Assembly (NCBI GenBank): GCA_001872735.1
Contig: MNWT01000017.1
Location: 1-53,324, forward strand
DNA from: Verrucomicrobia bacterium CG1_02_43_26
GTDB taxonomy: Bacteria; Verrucomicrobiota; Verrucomicrobiia; Opitutales; CG1-02-43-26
Direction of reading: 5' to 3'
DNA: 53,324 bases
The notes under the pieces were generated by a model. That model did not search any database. It was not told where the DNA came from and saw only the letters and a program-made list of their open reading frames with translations. Positions 17,218 through 25,411 of the stretch are shown here, in pieces. The first letter of the stretch is position 1. Each line of letters starts with the position of its first letter. The translations under genes were made by a program, and so were the position numbers.

Positions 17218-18033
17218 ATGAAGCGGTTGCAAAAAATTGCTATTTTAGTAAACCAAAATAAACCCCGTGCTGAAGAATTTGCCGCTAAGGTAGCTTCTCT
17301 TGCAGAGATGGAAGGCTGTGAAACCAAAATCTCGCTGGATTACCCTGTTAAGGACGATTTCCTAGCTGGCCAGGATGCTTGCCTGAGCGTAGGAGGCGAT
17401 GGTACTTTGTTAAGCACGCTTAAGGAATCCGTAAAACATCAGGTACCCATAGTCGGTATTAACTTGGGCAAACTCGGCTTTCTGGCTACTTATTCGGAAG
17501 AGGATATTTTAAATAACTTGAAGGACGTGATTGCAGGAAATTACCAAGTACTTTATCGTGGCTTGTTTGATTGTGTTTCTGCGGACAACAAATCACACGT
17601 GGCGCTCAATGATGTGGTCATTCGCCAAAATTACCAATCTCGTCTCATCCGACTAGAGGTCTATCTCGATGAGCAACTGGTAAATAATTATTACTGCGAT
17701 GGTCTTATTTTTGCCACCGCTACTGGTTCAACCGCTTATAATTTATCCGCCGGCGGCCCCATTATCTATCCCTGCGATAAGGTATTTGCATTAACTCCTA
17801 TTTGCCCCCATACGCTCACGAATCGCACCGTTATCTTTTCAGATGATAATCGTTTGACGGTTCATTGCGCAGACGAACACAGCCAACTCGCCGTATATTT
17901 TGATGGCCAGAAAAGCCTCGAAGGTTTGGATTGTTTTCCATTACATATAAGTATCGCTAAACAACGCCTTCCATTACTTTTACCCCAAAATTATTCCTAT
18001 TTCCAAATTCTTAGAAAAAAATTAAAGTGGTAA
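17218..18033 (+). CDS. nadK: NAD kinase
   Basis: Phosphorylates NAD+ to NADP+. The 271-residue protein contains the invariant SVGGDGTLLST (residues 59-69), VGINLGKLGFLA, ALNDVVI and the substrate-binding TATGSTAYNLSAGGPI. It lies 59 bases after hemY and 38 bases before the GYF-domain gene, so it may be read from the heme operon or from its own start. Confidence 0.95.
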   Translation: MKRLQKIAILVNQNKPRAEEFAAKVASLAEMEGCETKISLDYPVKDDFLAGQDACLSVGGDGTLLSTLKESVKHQVPIVGINLGKLGFLATYSEEDILNNLKDVIAGNYQVLYRGLFDCVSADNKSHVALNDVVIRQNYQSRLIRLEVYLDEQLVNNYYCDGLIFATATGSTAYNLSAGGPIIYPCDKVFALTPICPHTLTNRTVIFSDDNRLTVHCADEHSQLAVYFDGQKSLEGLDCFPLHISIAKQRLPLLLPQNYSYFQILRKKLKW

Positions 18034-18071
18034 AAGCATTACTTTAAATCTCCCCCGCCCCACCCCAAAAA

Positions 18072-18848
18072 ATGGTCAAGTATACTATCTGCAAGCCCGG
18101 CACCACCAAAACAGAAGGGCCTTACACGATCGAAGAGCTCGCAGTGCTCATGCATAACGGTATGGTAAACGAGGATACGTTGTACTATGACCAGGTAAGA
18201 GAATCCTGGATCGCCATCAAGGATAACGAATACCTTATGACGGTTCTCTTTGTAGACGAAAAAAACCTGGAATTAAGAGCTAGAAGCGGAAAAACCATGT
18301 TACCGTTTATGATCAACAAAGAAGGGGGGAAAATCATCAACGTCTCAGATCTACTCGCAGCCGCCGAGGGAATGTCTGCTGAGACAAAATACATCACCTC
18401 CAAAAGAAAATCTAAAGATTTTACCGCGGGGCTCATGCTTCCCGCACTTGCGCTTATGATGTTCCTAAGTGCCTTGGTCTTGCTCATTCCCTATTTTTCA
18501 GAAGTTAGATCGCTGATCGAATTTCAAAGCTTTCAGCCTCTGTTGGATAATCCACTTATTCTGCTTGGCGGGTTTGATTTACTCATGATGCTGCTGCTCG
18601 CCCTTGCCCTAACAGAAGTATTTCCGCTAATACGGCTACGGGCTAGCCTCGGAGTTGGTTTCTGCCTCTACTATTTTTTTGTTACGCAAACTCCTGGCCT
18701 ACTTGCTGCGTATACATTGGGCTACCTCGCCTTATTTATTTGCACCGTCTGCTTAAATCCATTCGTATTAATCCCCTCAATCATTGTTGGGCTGATCGCC
18801 TTTGGTAGTTTGTTATTCAAAGTCATTATGCCGCTTCTAGGTGTTTAG
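18072..18848 (+). CDS. GYF_2-domain membrane protein of unknown function
   Basis: Residues 1-55 resemble the GYF_2 domain (GPYTIEELAVLMHNGMVNED and ESWIAIKD), a fold thought to bind peptides. A charged middle part ends in SKRKSKDF. From about residue 118 there are four to five hydrophobic helices. GYF_2 plus transmembrane architectures are common in PVC bacteria, but I know of no assigned role. It follows nadK closely and precedes the PpiD-like gene by about 100 bases. Confidence 0.65.
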   Translation: MVKYTICKPGTTKTEGPYTIEELAVLMHNGMVNEDTLYYDQVRESWIAIKDNEYLMTVLFVDEKNLELRARSGKTMLPFMINKEGGKIINVSDLLAAAEGMSAETKYITSKRKSKDFTAGLMLPALALMMFLSALVLLIPYFSEVRSLIEFQSFQPLLDNPLILLGGFDLLMMLLLALALTEVFPLIRLRASLGVGFCLYYFFVTQTPGLLAAYTLGYLALFICTVCLNPFVLIPSIIVGLIAFGSLLFKVIMPLLGV

Positions 18849-18951
18849 GCCAATTACGAGCTCTTTTAGCGCCACGAGCTGCAAACTGCTATTGACATAG
18901 AATGGCTTATAGACCAGTTTAAAACCTTGTAAGTCAAATTTCCTCTCAACT

Positions 18952-20571
18952 ATGATTTCCTGGTTACAAAATCTACTACAAAAGCACTATAAGTGGCTTT
19001 TCACTATTCTTTTAGGCGTTATTATTATCGCCTTCGTATTCACTATCGGGGCATCTCCCGGTATTGGTCGAGCTAAAGGGAAAATGGCAAAAAGCCTTTA
19101 TTATGGGGTCGATCTGAACTCCGAGCACGAAGTCAGAGATTTAATGGTTGCTACAAACATCAGTTTCTTACTTGCCACAGGTCAAGCCCTCGTGTTCCAA
19201 GCCCAAGCCGAGCAAGCTTTCTTGCAACGCGCCGCTCTCATCCACTTGGCAAACACGTTACAAATTCCAGAGCCAACCGAGGCCGAGCTTGCTGCTTATA
19301 TTAAAACAATTCCTTATTTCCAAGATTTCCAAGGTCGTTTTAATGATACTCAATATCAAGAATTTTTAACAATGGTTAAAAACGACCCCGTATTAAACCA
19401 GCAAATCGCACGGGAAACCATTATTGATGATTACCGTATCAGCCTTGTCGAAAAAGTGCTCAAGGGTCCTGGCTACGTCATCCCCTATGAGGCTCAATTT
19501 GATGCCGATAAATTGGAAACGCTCTGGTCAATCGATGTCGCTGAATTTGATTTCTATAAGTTTGATCCTAAAATCCAGGTCACCGAGGAGCAAATTAACG
19601 AATATTACGAGAATCACAAAGATCAATACGTATCCTCAGAGCAAGTGCACGCCTCTTTGATTTTGTTCAAACGTGACCACTATCAGGGCAAAGTTGAGCT
19701 CCCTACTGATGCAGAGCTTGAAGCGTTCTTTAATAAAAACACAGGCATGTTTGCCAAAGCGGATGGTACGATCCCTCAACTCAATGATGTAAAAAAAGAA
19801 GCTACTGAAGCTTATATGAATAAGAAGGCTGAGCGTGAAGCCGGTGAGGATGCCTTTAACTTCGCTTACGAAATTTATGATGGTAAGATCCAAAAGGGTT
19901 CCCCTGAGTTCAATCAGCTTATGGATAAATATAATGTAACGCTGGCAGACTTGCCCGCTTACGATAAGGATAACCTCCTGCCGGATTCTTCTTTACCAGG
20001 TGCTTTACTCAGACAAGCTTTCACGCTTAGCGATCAACAGTTCGTCTCGGATGTTCTCCCTGTAGAGGAAAATAGCGCGCTCTTAATCTTTAATGGCAAG
20101 GAGCCTTCCGTTGTCCAACCTCTCGCTAAGGTACGTAACGAGGTAAAAGCTGATGTCCTCCTCGAACTGAAAGCAAAAGCGTTTCAAACAAGGGCAGAGG
20201 AAATTCATAAGCAACTTGCTGAGGACTTAAAGGATAAAATTAATTTTAGCAAAGTAGCCGCACAGGACAGCGTTTCAATTGAGTCTTTCAATAACTTTAC
20301 GCTGAAGGATTCCCCAAAGGGGCTTAATCCACTCATCCTCCAGTCAATGCTCACGATGTCCACAGGCAAACTTTCAAAGGCAATTATTACTGATACTAAG
20401 GTCTTCTACGTTTACGTAAAGGACAAGAAGGAGCCTGAGTTTGAAGCGGATAATGCTGAAGTCCAAAAGATTTACAAGGAAATGGTCCCGCTCGCTGCTG
20501 AAGCTACCGGCTACGCCACGATTGAGGAATTTGTTTCCAAGGGAGTAGAAAAAAGCATCGGCAAAAATTAA
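18952..20571 (+). CDS. PpiD/SurA-like membrane-anchored protein without a visible PPIase domain
   Basis: A 539-residue protein with a single N-terminal transmembrane segment (about 14-33) after MISWLQNLLQKHYKWL, which strongly suggests the PpiD/SurA_N type, and a long periplasmic part. It contains the SurA_N-like helical region (about 85-180, with ETIIDDYRISLVEKVL) and VTEEQINEYYENHKDQY, the usual lead-in to a parvulin domain. I cannot find the parvulin active-site blocks after it. A chaperone role in envelope protein folding is inferred. Its stop overlaps the convergent miaA by four bases. Confidence 0.7.
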   Translation: MISWLQNLLQKHYKWLFTILLGVIIIAFVFTIGASPGIGRAKGKMAKSLYYGVDLNSEHEVRDLMVATNISFLLATGQALVFQAQAEQAFLQRAALIHLANTLQIPEPTEAELAAYIKTIPYFQDFQGRFNDTQYQEFLTMVKNDPVLNQQIARETIIDDYRISLVEKVLKGPGYVIPYEAQFDADKLETLWSIDVAEFDFYKFDPKIQVTEEQINEYYENHKDQYVSSEQVHASLILFKRDHYQGKVELPTDAELEAFFNKNTGMFAKADGTIPQLNDVKKEATEAYMNKKAEREAGEDAFNFAYEIYDGKIQKGSPEFNQLMDKYNVTLADLPAYDKDNLLPDSSLPGALLRQAFTLSDQQFVSDVLPVEENSALLIFNGKEPSVVQPLAKVRNEVKADVLLELKAKAFQTRAEEIHKQLAEDLKDKINFSKVAAQDSVSIESFNNFTLKDSPKGLNPLILQSMLTMSTGKLSKAIITDTKVFYVYVKDKKEPEFEADNAEVQKIYKEMVPLAAEATGYATIEEFVSKGVEKSIGKN

Positions 20572-21488
20572 CCAAAAAGCTGATCCAAATCAGGGCACTT
20601 TTCAATATCAAGGTCGATCGTATGGTCGACCTTGATTTGGTATTTAAACCACGTCTTCTGCTTTTTCACCAGTTGCATCGTATTTTGAGTAATCAAATCT
20701 TCTAGGTCTTGCAAGCTAGTCGGTTCTTCCAAATACGACAAACTCTCCCGATATCCTATAGAGCGAGCGGCACTGTAATTATCCAAAATACCTTGGTCTT
20801 TTAAGCGTGCCACTTCTGGCAACAAGCCTGCTTGTAACATCTGTTTTACACGCGATCGCACGCGTTCCTTTAAGCTTTCTTGAGAGCGTGTTAACATACA
20901 CACGCGTTTCTCGAATTTATCAAACGGGGATGTTTGCCCTGCAAACGCTTCTTCCATAGCCGTAATTTCTTGCCCGGTTGTCATGCATTTCTCTAGGGCA
21001 CGGATCACTCTCCTGGGGTTCTTTAACTCAACTTTTCCCGTTCCGCTTGGGTTGCGTTCTCGCAGAGCTTCCACTAACCCTGCCAAGCCTTCTTTATGGT
21101 ACAGCTCCAAAACTTCATGCACAATAGCTTCAGGAACATCTACTGCATCTGCAATAGGGCTAAAAAAACACTTCAAATAAAAGCCGCTACCGCCCGTAAT
21201 CAGTACATTTTTTCCACGAGATAAAATCGATTCAATCGCTTCATGTGCCACTTGTTCATAATTTTTCACCGAGAAGCGTTTATTAACCGGTACGATATCA
21301 ATGCAATGGTGCGGAATGCGGCCTAACTCCTCACGCGTAGGCTTGGCGGTTCCAATATCCATACCTTTATAAACAAGTAAGGAATCGCAGGATACAATCT
21401 CGGCACCATTTTCTTCAGCCCATTGCAACGCAAGCTCTGTCTTACCAACAGCAGTCGGGCCCGTCAAAACATATAATACATTGCCCAT
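20568..21488 (-). CDS. miaA: tRNA dimethylallyltransferase
   Basis: Transfers an isopentenyl group to A37 of tRNAs reading UNN codons. The P-loop is LTGPTAVGKTELALQWA, followed by VSCDSLLVYKGMDIGTAKPT, LITGGSGFYLK and KNPRRVIRALE, all standard MiaA motifs. The 306-residue length is normal. It is the last gene of the minus-strand run behind the two sodium symporters, with a gap of four bases. Confidence 0.95.
   Translation of the reverse strand: MGNVLYVLTGPTAVGKTELALQWAEENGAEIVSCDSLLVYKGMDIGTAKPTREELGRIPHHCIDIVPVNKRFSVKNYEQVAHEAIESILSRGKNVLITGGSGFYLKCFFSPIADAVDVPEAIVHEVLELYHKEGLAGLVEALRERNPSGTGKVELKNPRRVIRALEKCMTTGQEITAMEEAFAGQTSPFDKFEKRVCMLTRSQESLKERVRSRVKQMLQAGLLPEVARLKDQGILDNYSAARSIGYRESLSYLEEPTSLQDLEDLITQNTMQLVKKQKTWFKYQIKVDHTIDLDIEKCPDLDQLFG
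20607..20636. repeat. Perfect 11-bp inverted repeat inside the 3' end of miaA
   Basis: ATCAAGGTCGA (20607-20617) and TCGACCTTGAT (20626-20636) with an 8-base loop. It sits 36 bases past the stop of the convergent PpiD-like gene and could act as that transcript's 3' hairpin while coding for miaA on the other strand. Only a weak T-rich stretch follows on the plus strand. Confidence 0.5.
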
Positions 21489-21492
21489 CCAT

Positions 21493-23220
21493 TTAAACCC
21501 TTTCCTGAAACTCTTTATAACGCTTCACGCGGCTCACTAACATGCAAAATACGGTATACAAAATCACAATCGTGATCACGCAAAACCACGCAACGGGCTG
21601 CACCGTCTTGCCTTTGCCGCCAAACAAATCCGTAATATGGTGGTCAATACCGGCTCCGCCAACACCTATAACGTCAATAATCAGCCAGAGGAAAAAGATA
21701 GTCAGCAAAAACATCGGGCAGAGGAATTTTGTAATTGGCCAGAAGATCTTAGGTATCGGAAACGCAGCTCCTCGGCTCGCTTCTTCAAATCCTTCCTTAA
21801 CCCCTAGCTGCGTCGTAAAAATCAACATCAGGATAGTCGCGATCATATAGATCATAAAGGTCGATACCCAGAAATCGAAGGTATCCAAGGCCCTCACATC
21901 TTTACTAAACCACACAACAAGCATCGCGCCAAAGGAGGTAATCACTAACAAGAGTGCAATCGCCGCTTTTCGTCTCACATTTAAGGCTTCTTCCAAAAAG
22001 GCTAACCCGGGCTGTAATTGGGAAATACTGCTCGTTATTGCGGCTAAAAAAAGTAACCCAAAGAACAGCGAACCAAAGAAATTCCCAAAGGACATATTAG
22101 AAAACACCATCGGGAAAACATTAAACCCTAGCCCAAATATCCCTTGCCCAACAATACCGGCTGCTCCCAAAAAAGCATACGCTGCGGGAACTGTAATTAA
22201 TCCGCCTAACGCTACTTCGCAAAATTCGTTAGCACTCGCCGAGGTCAGGTTACCGAGCACAACATCATCATCCGGTTTCATGTAACTGGAATAGACCATG
22301 ATCACCCCAAACCCGACAGATAACGAGAAAAAGATCTGAGATGCCGCTGCTAACCATAATCTCGGGCTCATCAATTGCTCCAATACCGATTTCTCATAAA
22401 CGCGATATTGCTCGGGGTTAAGCGATGCAAATTCTTTTTTCTCTTCTATCAAACCCACTCCAATCAACTCAGATGAATTTACCCACTGCCCTTCTACATT
22501 TTCTTGTAGATAGGTTTTCACCGGGTTCCACAAAAAGCCTAAGCCGTTGTTTACATTATTATAAGGCTGTGCCGTATCGGGTGTCCCCATGGTTAATACG
22601 CGTATTAAAATAACAATGGCTAAAATGATCAAGCTGGGCAGTGCATATTTACAAAAGATCTCTATCCCTTTGGCCACGCCTCTATATATAAAATAAAAAT
22701 TAAAGAGAAATGCCAGTATCAAGAACATCCCCACTTGCTTTACGCCAAATCCAAAGGCCGAGCCGTCTGCATGAAAGCCTACAAAATGCTCCCAAAAGGA
22801 TCTGGACTCCTCAACACTATCAAAATGCATATTGCCGAGCGCAAAATTAACCGCGTATCCCATACACCAGGCCTCTATATATACATAATACATGTACATA
22901 CAAACCGGTATCACCACACCGATCACACCAATATACTTCGCCAAGGGGTGCTTCCACACGGCGTTTAATATTCCGGGGCAGGAGCTAAAGCCTCTTTTTC
23001 CGCCAAGTCTCCCAATCGTCCACTCTGCCCAACCCATCGGTAACCCTAGGATCAGGAATGAGATTACATAGGCGATCATAAACGCCCCGCCACCGTACTG
23101 AGCCGCTTGCCCAGGAAAACGTAGGAAATTACCGATCCCTACCGCGCTCCCGGAAACGGCTAAAATAACACCTAGCTTGGTGTTCCAAGTTTCTTTAATG
23201 CCAGAAGGCCTGGATGACAT
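21493..23220 (-). CDS. Sodium-dependent symporter of the NSS (SNF) family, copy 2
   Basis: Na+-coupled uptake of an amino acid or related small molecule. The 575-residue protein has about 12 hydrophobic segments. The substrate/sodium-site motif is GSAVGIGNFLRFPGQAAQYGGGAF near the N-terminus, shown here as GSAVGIGNFLRFPG. A further block is FFSLSVGFGVIMVYSSY. It is a close relative of the gene at 23403, with a long unusual loop (about residues 220-275) in both. Substrate cannot be read from sequence. It is preceded by a MetS-like small gene, eight bases away. Confidence 0.9.
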   Translation of the reverse strand: MSSRPSGIKETWNTKLGVILAVSGSAVGIGNFLRFPGQAAQYGGGAFMIAYVISFLILGLPMGWAEWTIGRLGGKRGFSSCPGILNAVWKHPLAKYIGVIGVVIPVCMYMYYVYIEAWCMGYAVNFALGNMHFDSVEESRSFWEHFVGFHADGSAFGFGVKQVGMFLILAFLFNFYFIYRGVAKGIEIFCKYALPSLIILAIVILIRVLTMGTPDTAQPYNNVNNGLGFLWNPVKTYLQENVEGQWVNSSELIGVGLIEEKKEFASLNPEQYRVYEKSVLEQLMSPRLWLAAASQIFFSLSVGFGVIMVYSSYMKPDDDVVLGNLTSASANEFCEVALGGLITVPAAYAFLGAAGIVGQGIFGLGFNVFPMVFSNMSFGNFFGSLFFGLLFLAAITSSISQLQPGLAFLEEALNVRRKAAIALLLVITSFGAMLVVWFSKDVRALDTFDFWVSTFMIYMIATILMLIFTTQLGVKEGFEEASRGAAFPIPKIFWPITKFLCPMFLLTIFFLWLIIDVIGVGGAGIDHHITDLFGGKGKTVQPVAWFCVITIVILYTVFCMLVSRVKRYKEFQERV

Positions 23221-23228
23221 AGTAGGTT

Positions 23229-23381
23229 TTAATCCTCATCCTCATCCGGCGTCTTCTGCTCAAAGCCATGAATATGCTCTGTTTCGCCCGGAGTCGTTAA
23301 AACTTTATAGATACACCATATCATTAACATGGTTACCGAACTTACAGATAAAAGCATTATAATCCAACCGCCTATAGTCAT
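23229..23381 (-). CDS. MetS-like small single-pass subunit of an NSS symporter
   Basis: A 50-residue frame: MTIGGWIIMLLSVSSVTMLM begins one transmembrane helix, continued by IWCIYKVL, and the tail is acidic, ending TPDEDED. In Corynebacterium glutamicum the NSS methionine/alanine importer MetP needs a small one-helix partner, MetS; this gene has the same size, topology and position. An AGGAG sequence lies 11 bases before the ATG, one of the very few Shine-Dalgarno-like sites here. It sits between the two symporters with gaps of 21 and 8 bases, so it might serve either. Confidence 0.7.
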   Translation of the reverse strand: MTIGGWIIMLLSVSSVTMLMIWCIYKVLTTPGETEHIHGFEQKTPDEDED

Positions 23382-23402
23382 CGTATGTGTGTCTCCTGAT
23401 TT

Positions 23403-25124
23403 TTAATAATTAAGTTTTTTATAACGTGGATTGCTAGCCACAATCAAGCCCATAAAAATAAGTAGCATCACGATAATGCCTACACTCATCCATGCGACTG
23501 GATTCGGGGGTATATCCCCATGGCCGGTCAAATCCAATATCCGTTGGTCAATACCCGTTCCGCCTAGTCCAAATACATCTAATAACAACCACAGCGCAAA
23601 GATCGTTAACAAGAACAATGGGCATAGGTATTTAATCACATACTTGAAAATATTAGGAATACGAATCGCGGCTCCACGGTGCAGTTCATTAAATCCTTTA
23701 TCAATACCGAATATCCAGCCGAATATAATCACCTGAATACACGCGATCACATAAATCAAGAAGTCCGCTGCCCAGAAGTTTAAAGAATCTAACGCTTTCA
23801 AGTCTTTACTAAACCAAATAACAAAGCTCGCTCCCATCAGGGTAATCGTGCCAATAATCGCCACAGATCGTTTGCGTCCAATATTCAAATTTTCTTCTAA
23901 AAAGGCTACCCCTGGCTGTAATGTGGAAATCGCAGCATTCACGCCTGCCAAGAATAATAGGAAGAAGAATAAAAATCCAAACAAAGCTCCTAATGGCATT
24001 ACGGAAAATACCATCGGTAGTACGTTAAATCCTAAACCAAAGAGGGTCTGCCCCATCACCCCGGCCGCCCCAAGAAAGGCATAAGCCGCGGGAATACTGA
24101 TAAGCCCCCCAAGCCCCACTTCAGCAAACTCGTTCGCGCTGGCTGCAGATAAACTGCTGAGCACAACGTCATCGTCTTTCTTCATATAGCTGGAGTACGT
24201 CAAAACGATCCCAAATCCTACCGATAATGAAAAGAATACCTGTGATGCCGCAATTAACCACAACTTCGGGCGTCTTAATTGATCCCATACCGTCATCTCT
24301 TTCAACCGATACGTATCGGGTTCGGCAGCGACTAATGCCTCTTTGCTATCCAAGTTTTTGCGACCTATAATCTCATCGCCCCTTGTCCAGTTTCCATTAG
24401 GAAGCTTTTCTTCAAGATACACCTTGGTCGGGTTCCACATGAATCCCAATCCGTTTTCTATGTTCCACATAGGCTTCGCCGCATTCGGTGTGCCCAACGT
24501 CATCACTTTAATTAACACAATGATTGCGATCACAATCAAGGTCGGCAGCGCATAACGGCAAAACACTTCTATTCCTTTGGAAATCCCGCGGTAAATCAAC
24601 ATCATATTCAGTGCGAATACGATTAATAAATAGATACCGACTTGCTTCACCCCAAATCCGACTGCAGAACCATCTTGATAGGCTCCTACAAAATTAAGCC
24701 AAAACTCGCTTGAATCCTTTATTTCTCCAAAATGCAAGTTATCTAAGGCAAAGTTAACCGCATACCCCAAACACCACGCTTCCACGTACACATAGTACAT
24801 AAAGATCACAAGGGGTATAATCACCCCAAGTAAACCCAAGTATTTAAAGATGGGTTTCTTTCCGATGGAAAATAATATCCCAGGACAGGAATGATACCCT
24901 TGCTGCCCTCCATAACGGCCTAATGTCCATTCCGCCCAAGCCACCGGAAGCGCAATCACCAGCAGAGATACAAAATACGCCAACATAAAGGCACCGCCGC
25001 CAAACTGGGCAACGTTACCTGGAAATCGTAAAAAGTTCGCAAGGCCAACCGCGCTTCCCGCAACCGCAAAAATCACGCCAACACTTGACCCCCAACCGTC
25101 TTTCTTTTTTGAAGATGTAGCCAT
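23403..25124 (-). CDS. Sodium-dependent symporter of the NSS (SNF) family, copy 1
   Basis: A paralogue of the gene at 21493. It shows GSAVGLANFLRFPGNVAQ, MLAYFVSLLVIALPVAWAEW, FFSLSVGFGIVLTYSSYM and SAASANEFAEVGLGG, the sodium- and substrate-site blocks of the family. I set the start at ATG 25124 (MATSSKKKDGWGSS, 573 residues). An upstream in-frame start at 25190 adds 22 basic residues that do not fit the family. It is the first gene of the NSS-MetS-NSS-miaA run. Tandem duplication is the simplest origin of the pair. Confidence 0.9.
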   Translation of the reverse strand: MATSSKKKDGWGSSVGVIFAVAGSAVGLANFLRFPGNVAQFGGGAFMLAYFVSLLVIALPVAWAEWTLGRYGGQQGYHSCPGILFSIGKKPIFKYLGLLGVIIPLVIFMYYVYVEAWCLGYAVNFALDNLHFGEIKDSSEFWLNFVGAYQDGSAVGFGVKQVGIYLLIVFALNMMLIYRGISKGIEVFCRYALPTLIVIAIIVLIKVMTLGTPNAAKPMWNIENGLGFMWNPTKVYLEEKLPNGNWTRGDEIIGRKNLDSKEALVAAEPDTYRLKEMTVWDQLRRPKLWLIAASQVFFSLSVGFGIVLTYSSYMKKDDDVVLSSLSAASANEFAEVGLGGLISIPAAYAFLGAAGVMGQTLFGLGFNVLPMVFSVMPLGALFGFLFFFLLFLAGVNAAISTLQPGVAFLEENLNIGRKRSVAIIGTITLMGASFVIWFSKDLKALDSLNFWAADFLIYVIACIQVIIFGWIFGIDKGFNELHRGAAIRIPNIFKYVIKYLCPLFLLTIFALWLLLDVFGLGGTGIDQRILDLTGHGDIPPNPVAWMSVGIIVMLLIFMGLIVASNPRYKKLNY

Positions 25125-25146
25125 AGGTAGTGTACCATTGAAAACG

Positions 25147-25168
25147 ATTCTCTTGCAATTGCGAGAAT
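25147..25168. repeat. Imperfect palindrome upstream of the NSS operon
   Basis: ATTCTC and GAGAAT flank TTGCAATTGC, whose core GCAATTGC is itself palindromic. It lies 22 bases before the preferred start codon, the position of a possible operator. No regulator can be named. Confidence 0.35.
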
Positions 25169-25411
25169 ATTTTACCCAAGCCTTCGTCAAAATCTATCAA
25201 TAAACCGCTAAGCCATTAAAAATCAAACAGTAATAAAATAAAAAAGATCTCATTTGCCTTCACTCTAGCACGAATTATGCTGTAACCTTTGCTTTTGCGC
25301 CAGAAACTCGTATATGTCCATTTCCTCACCAATTCGTTCCTCAGAACCAAGTGTTTCAAAATAAAGCGCAATAATCGAAAATCACCAAGAAATTTAATAA
25401 AAAAAACACCC

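Noticed and set aside
18892..18920. Perfect TTGACA before the PpiD-like gene as a promoter
   Set aside because: No acceptable -10 lies at 16-18 bases distance.
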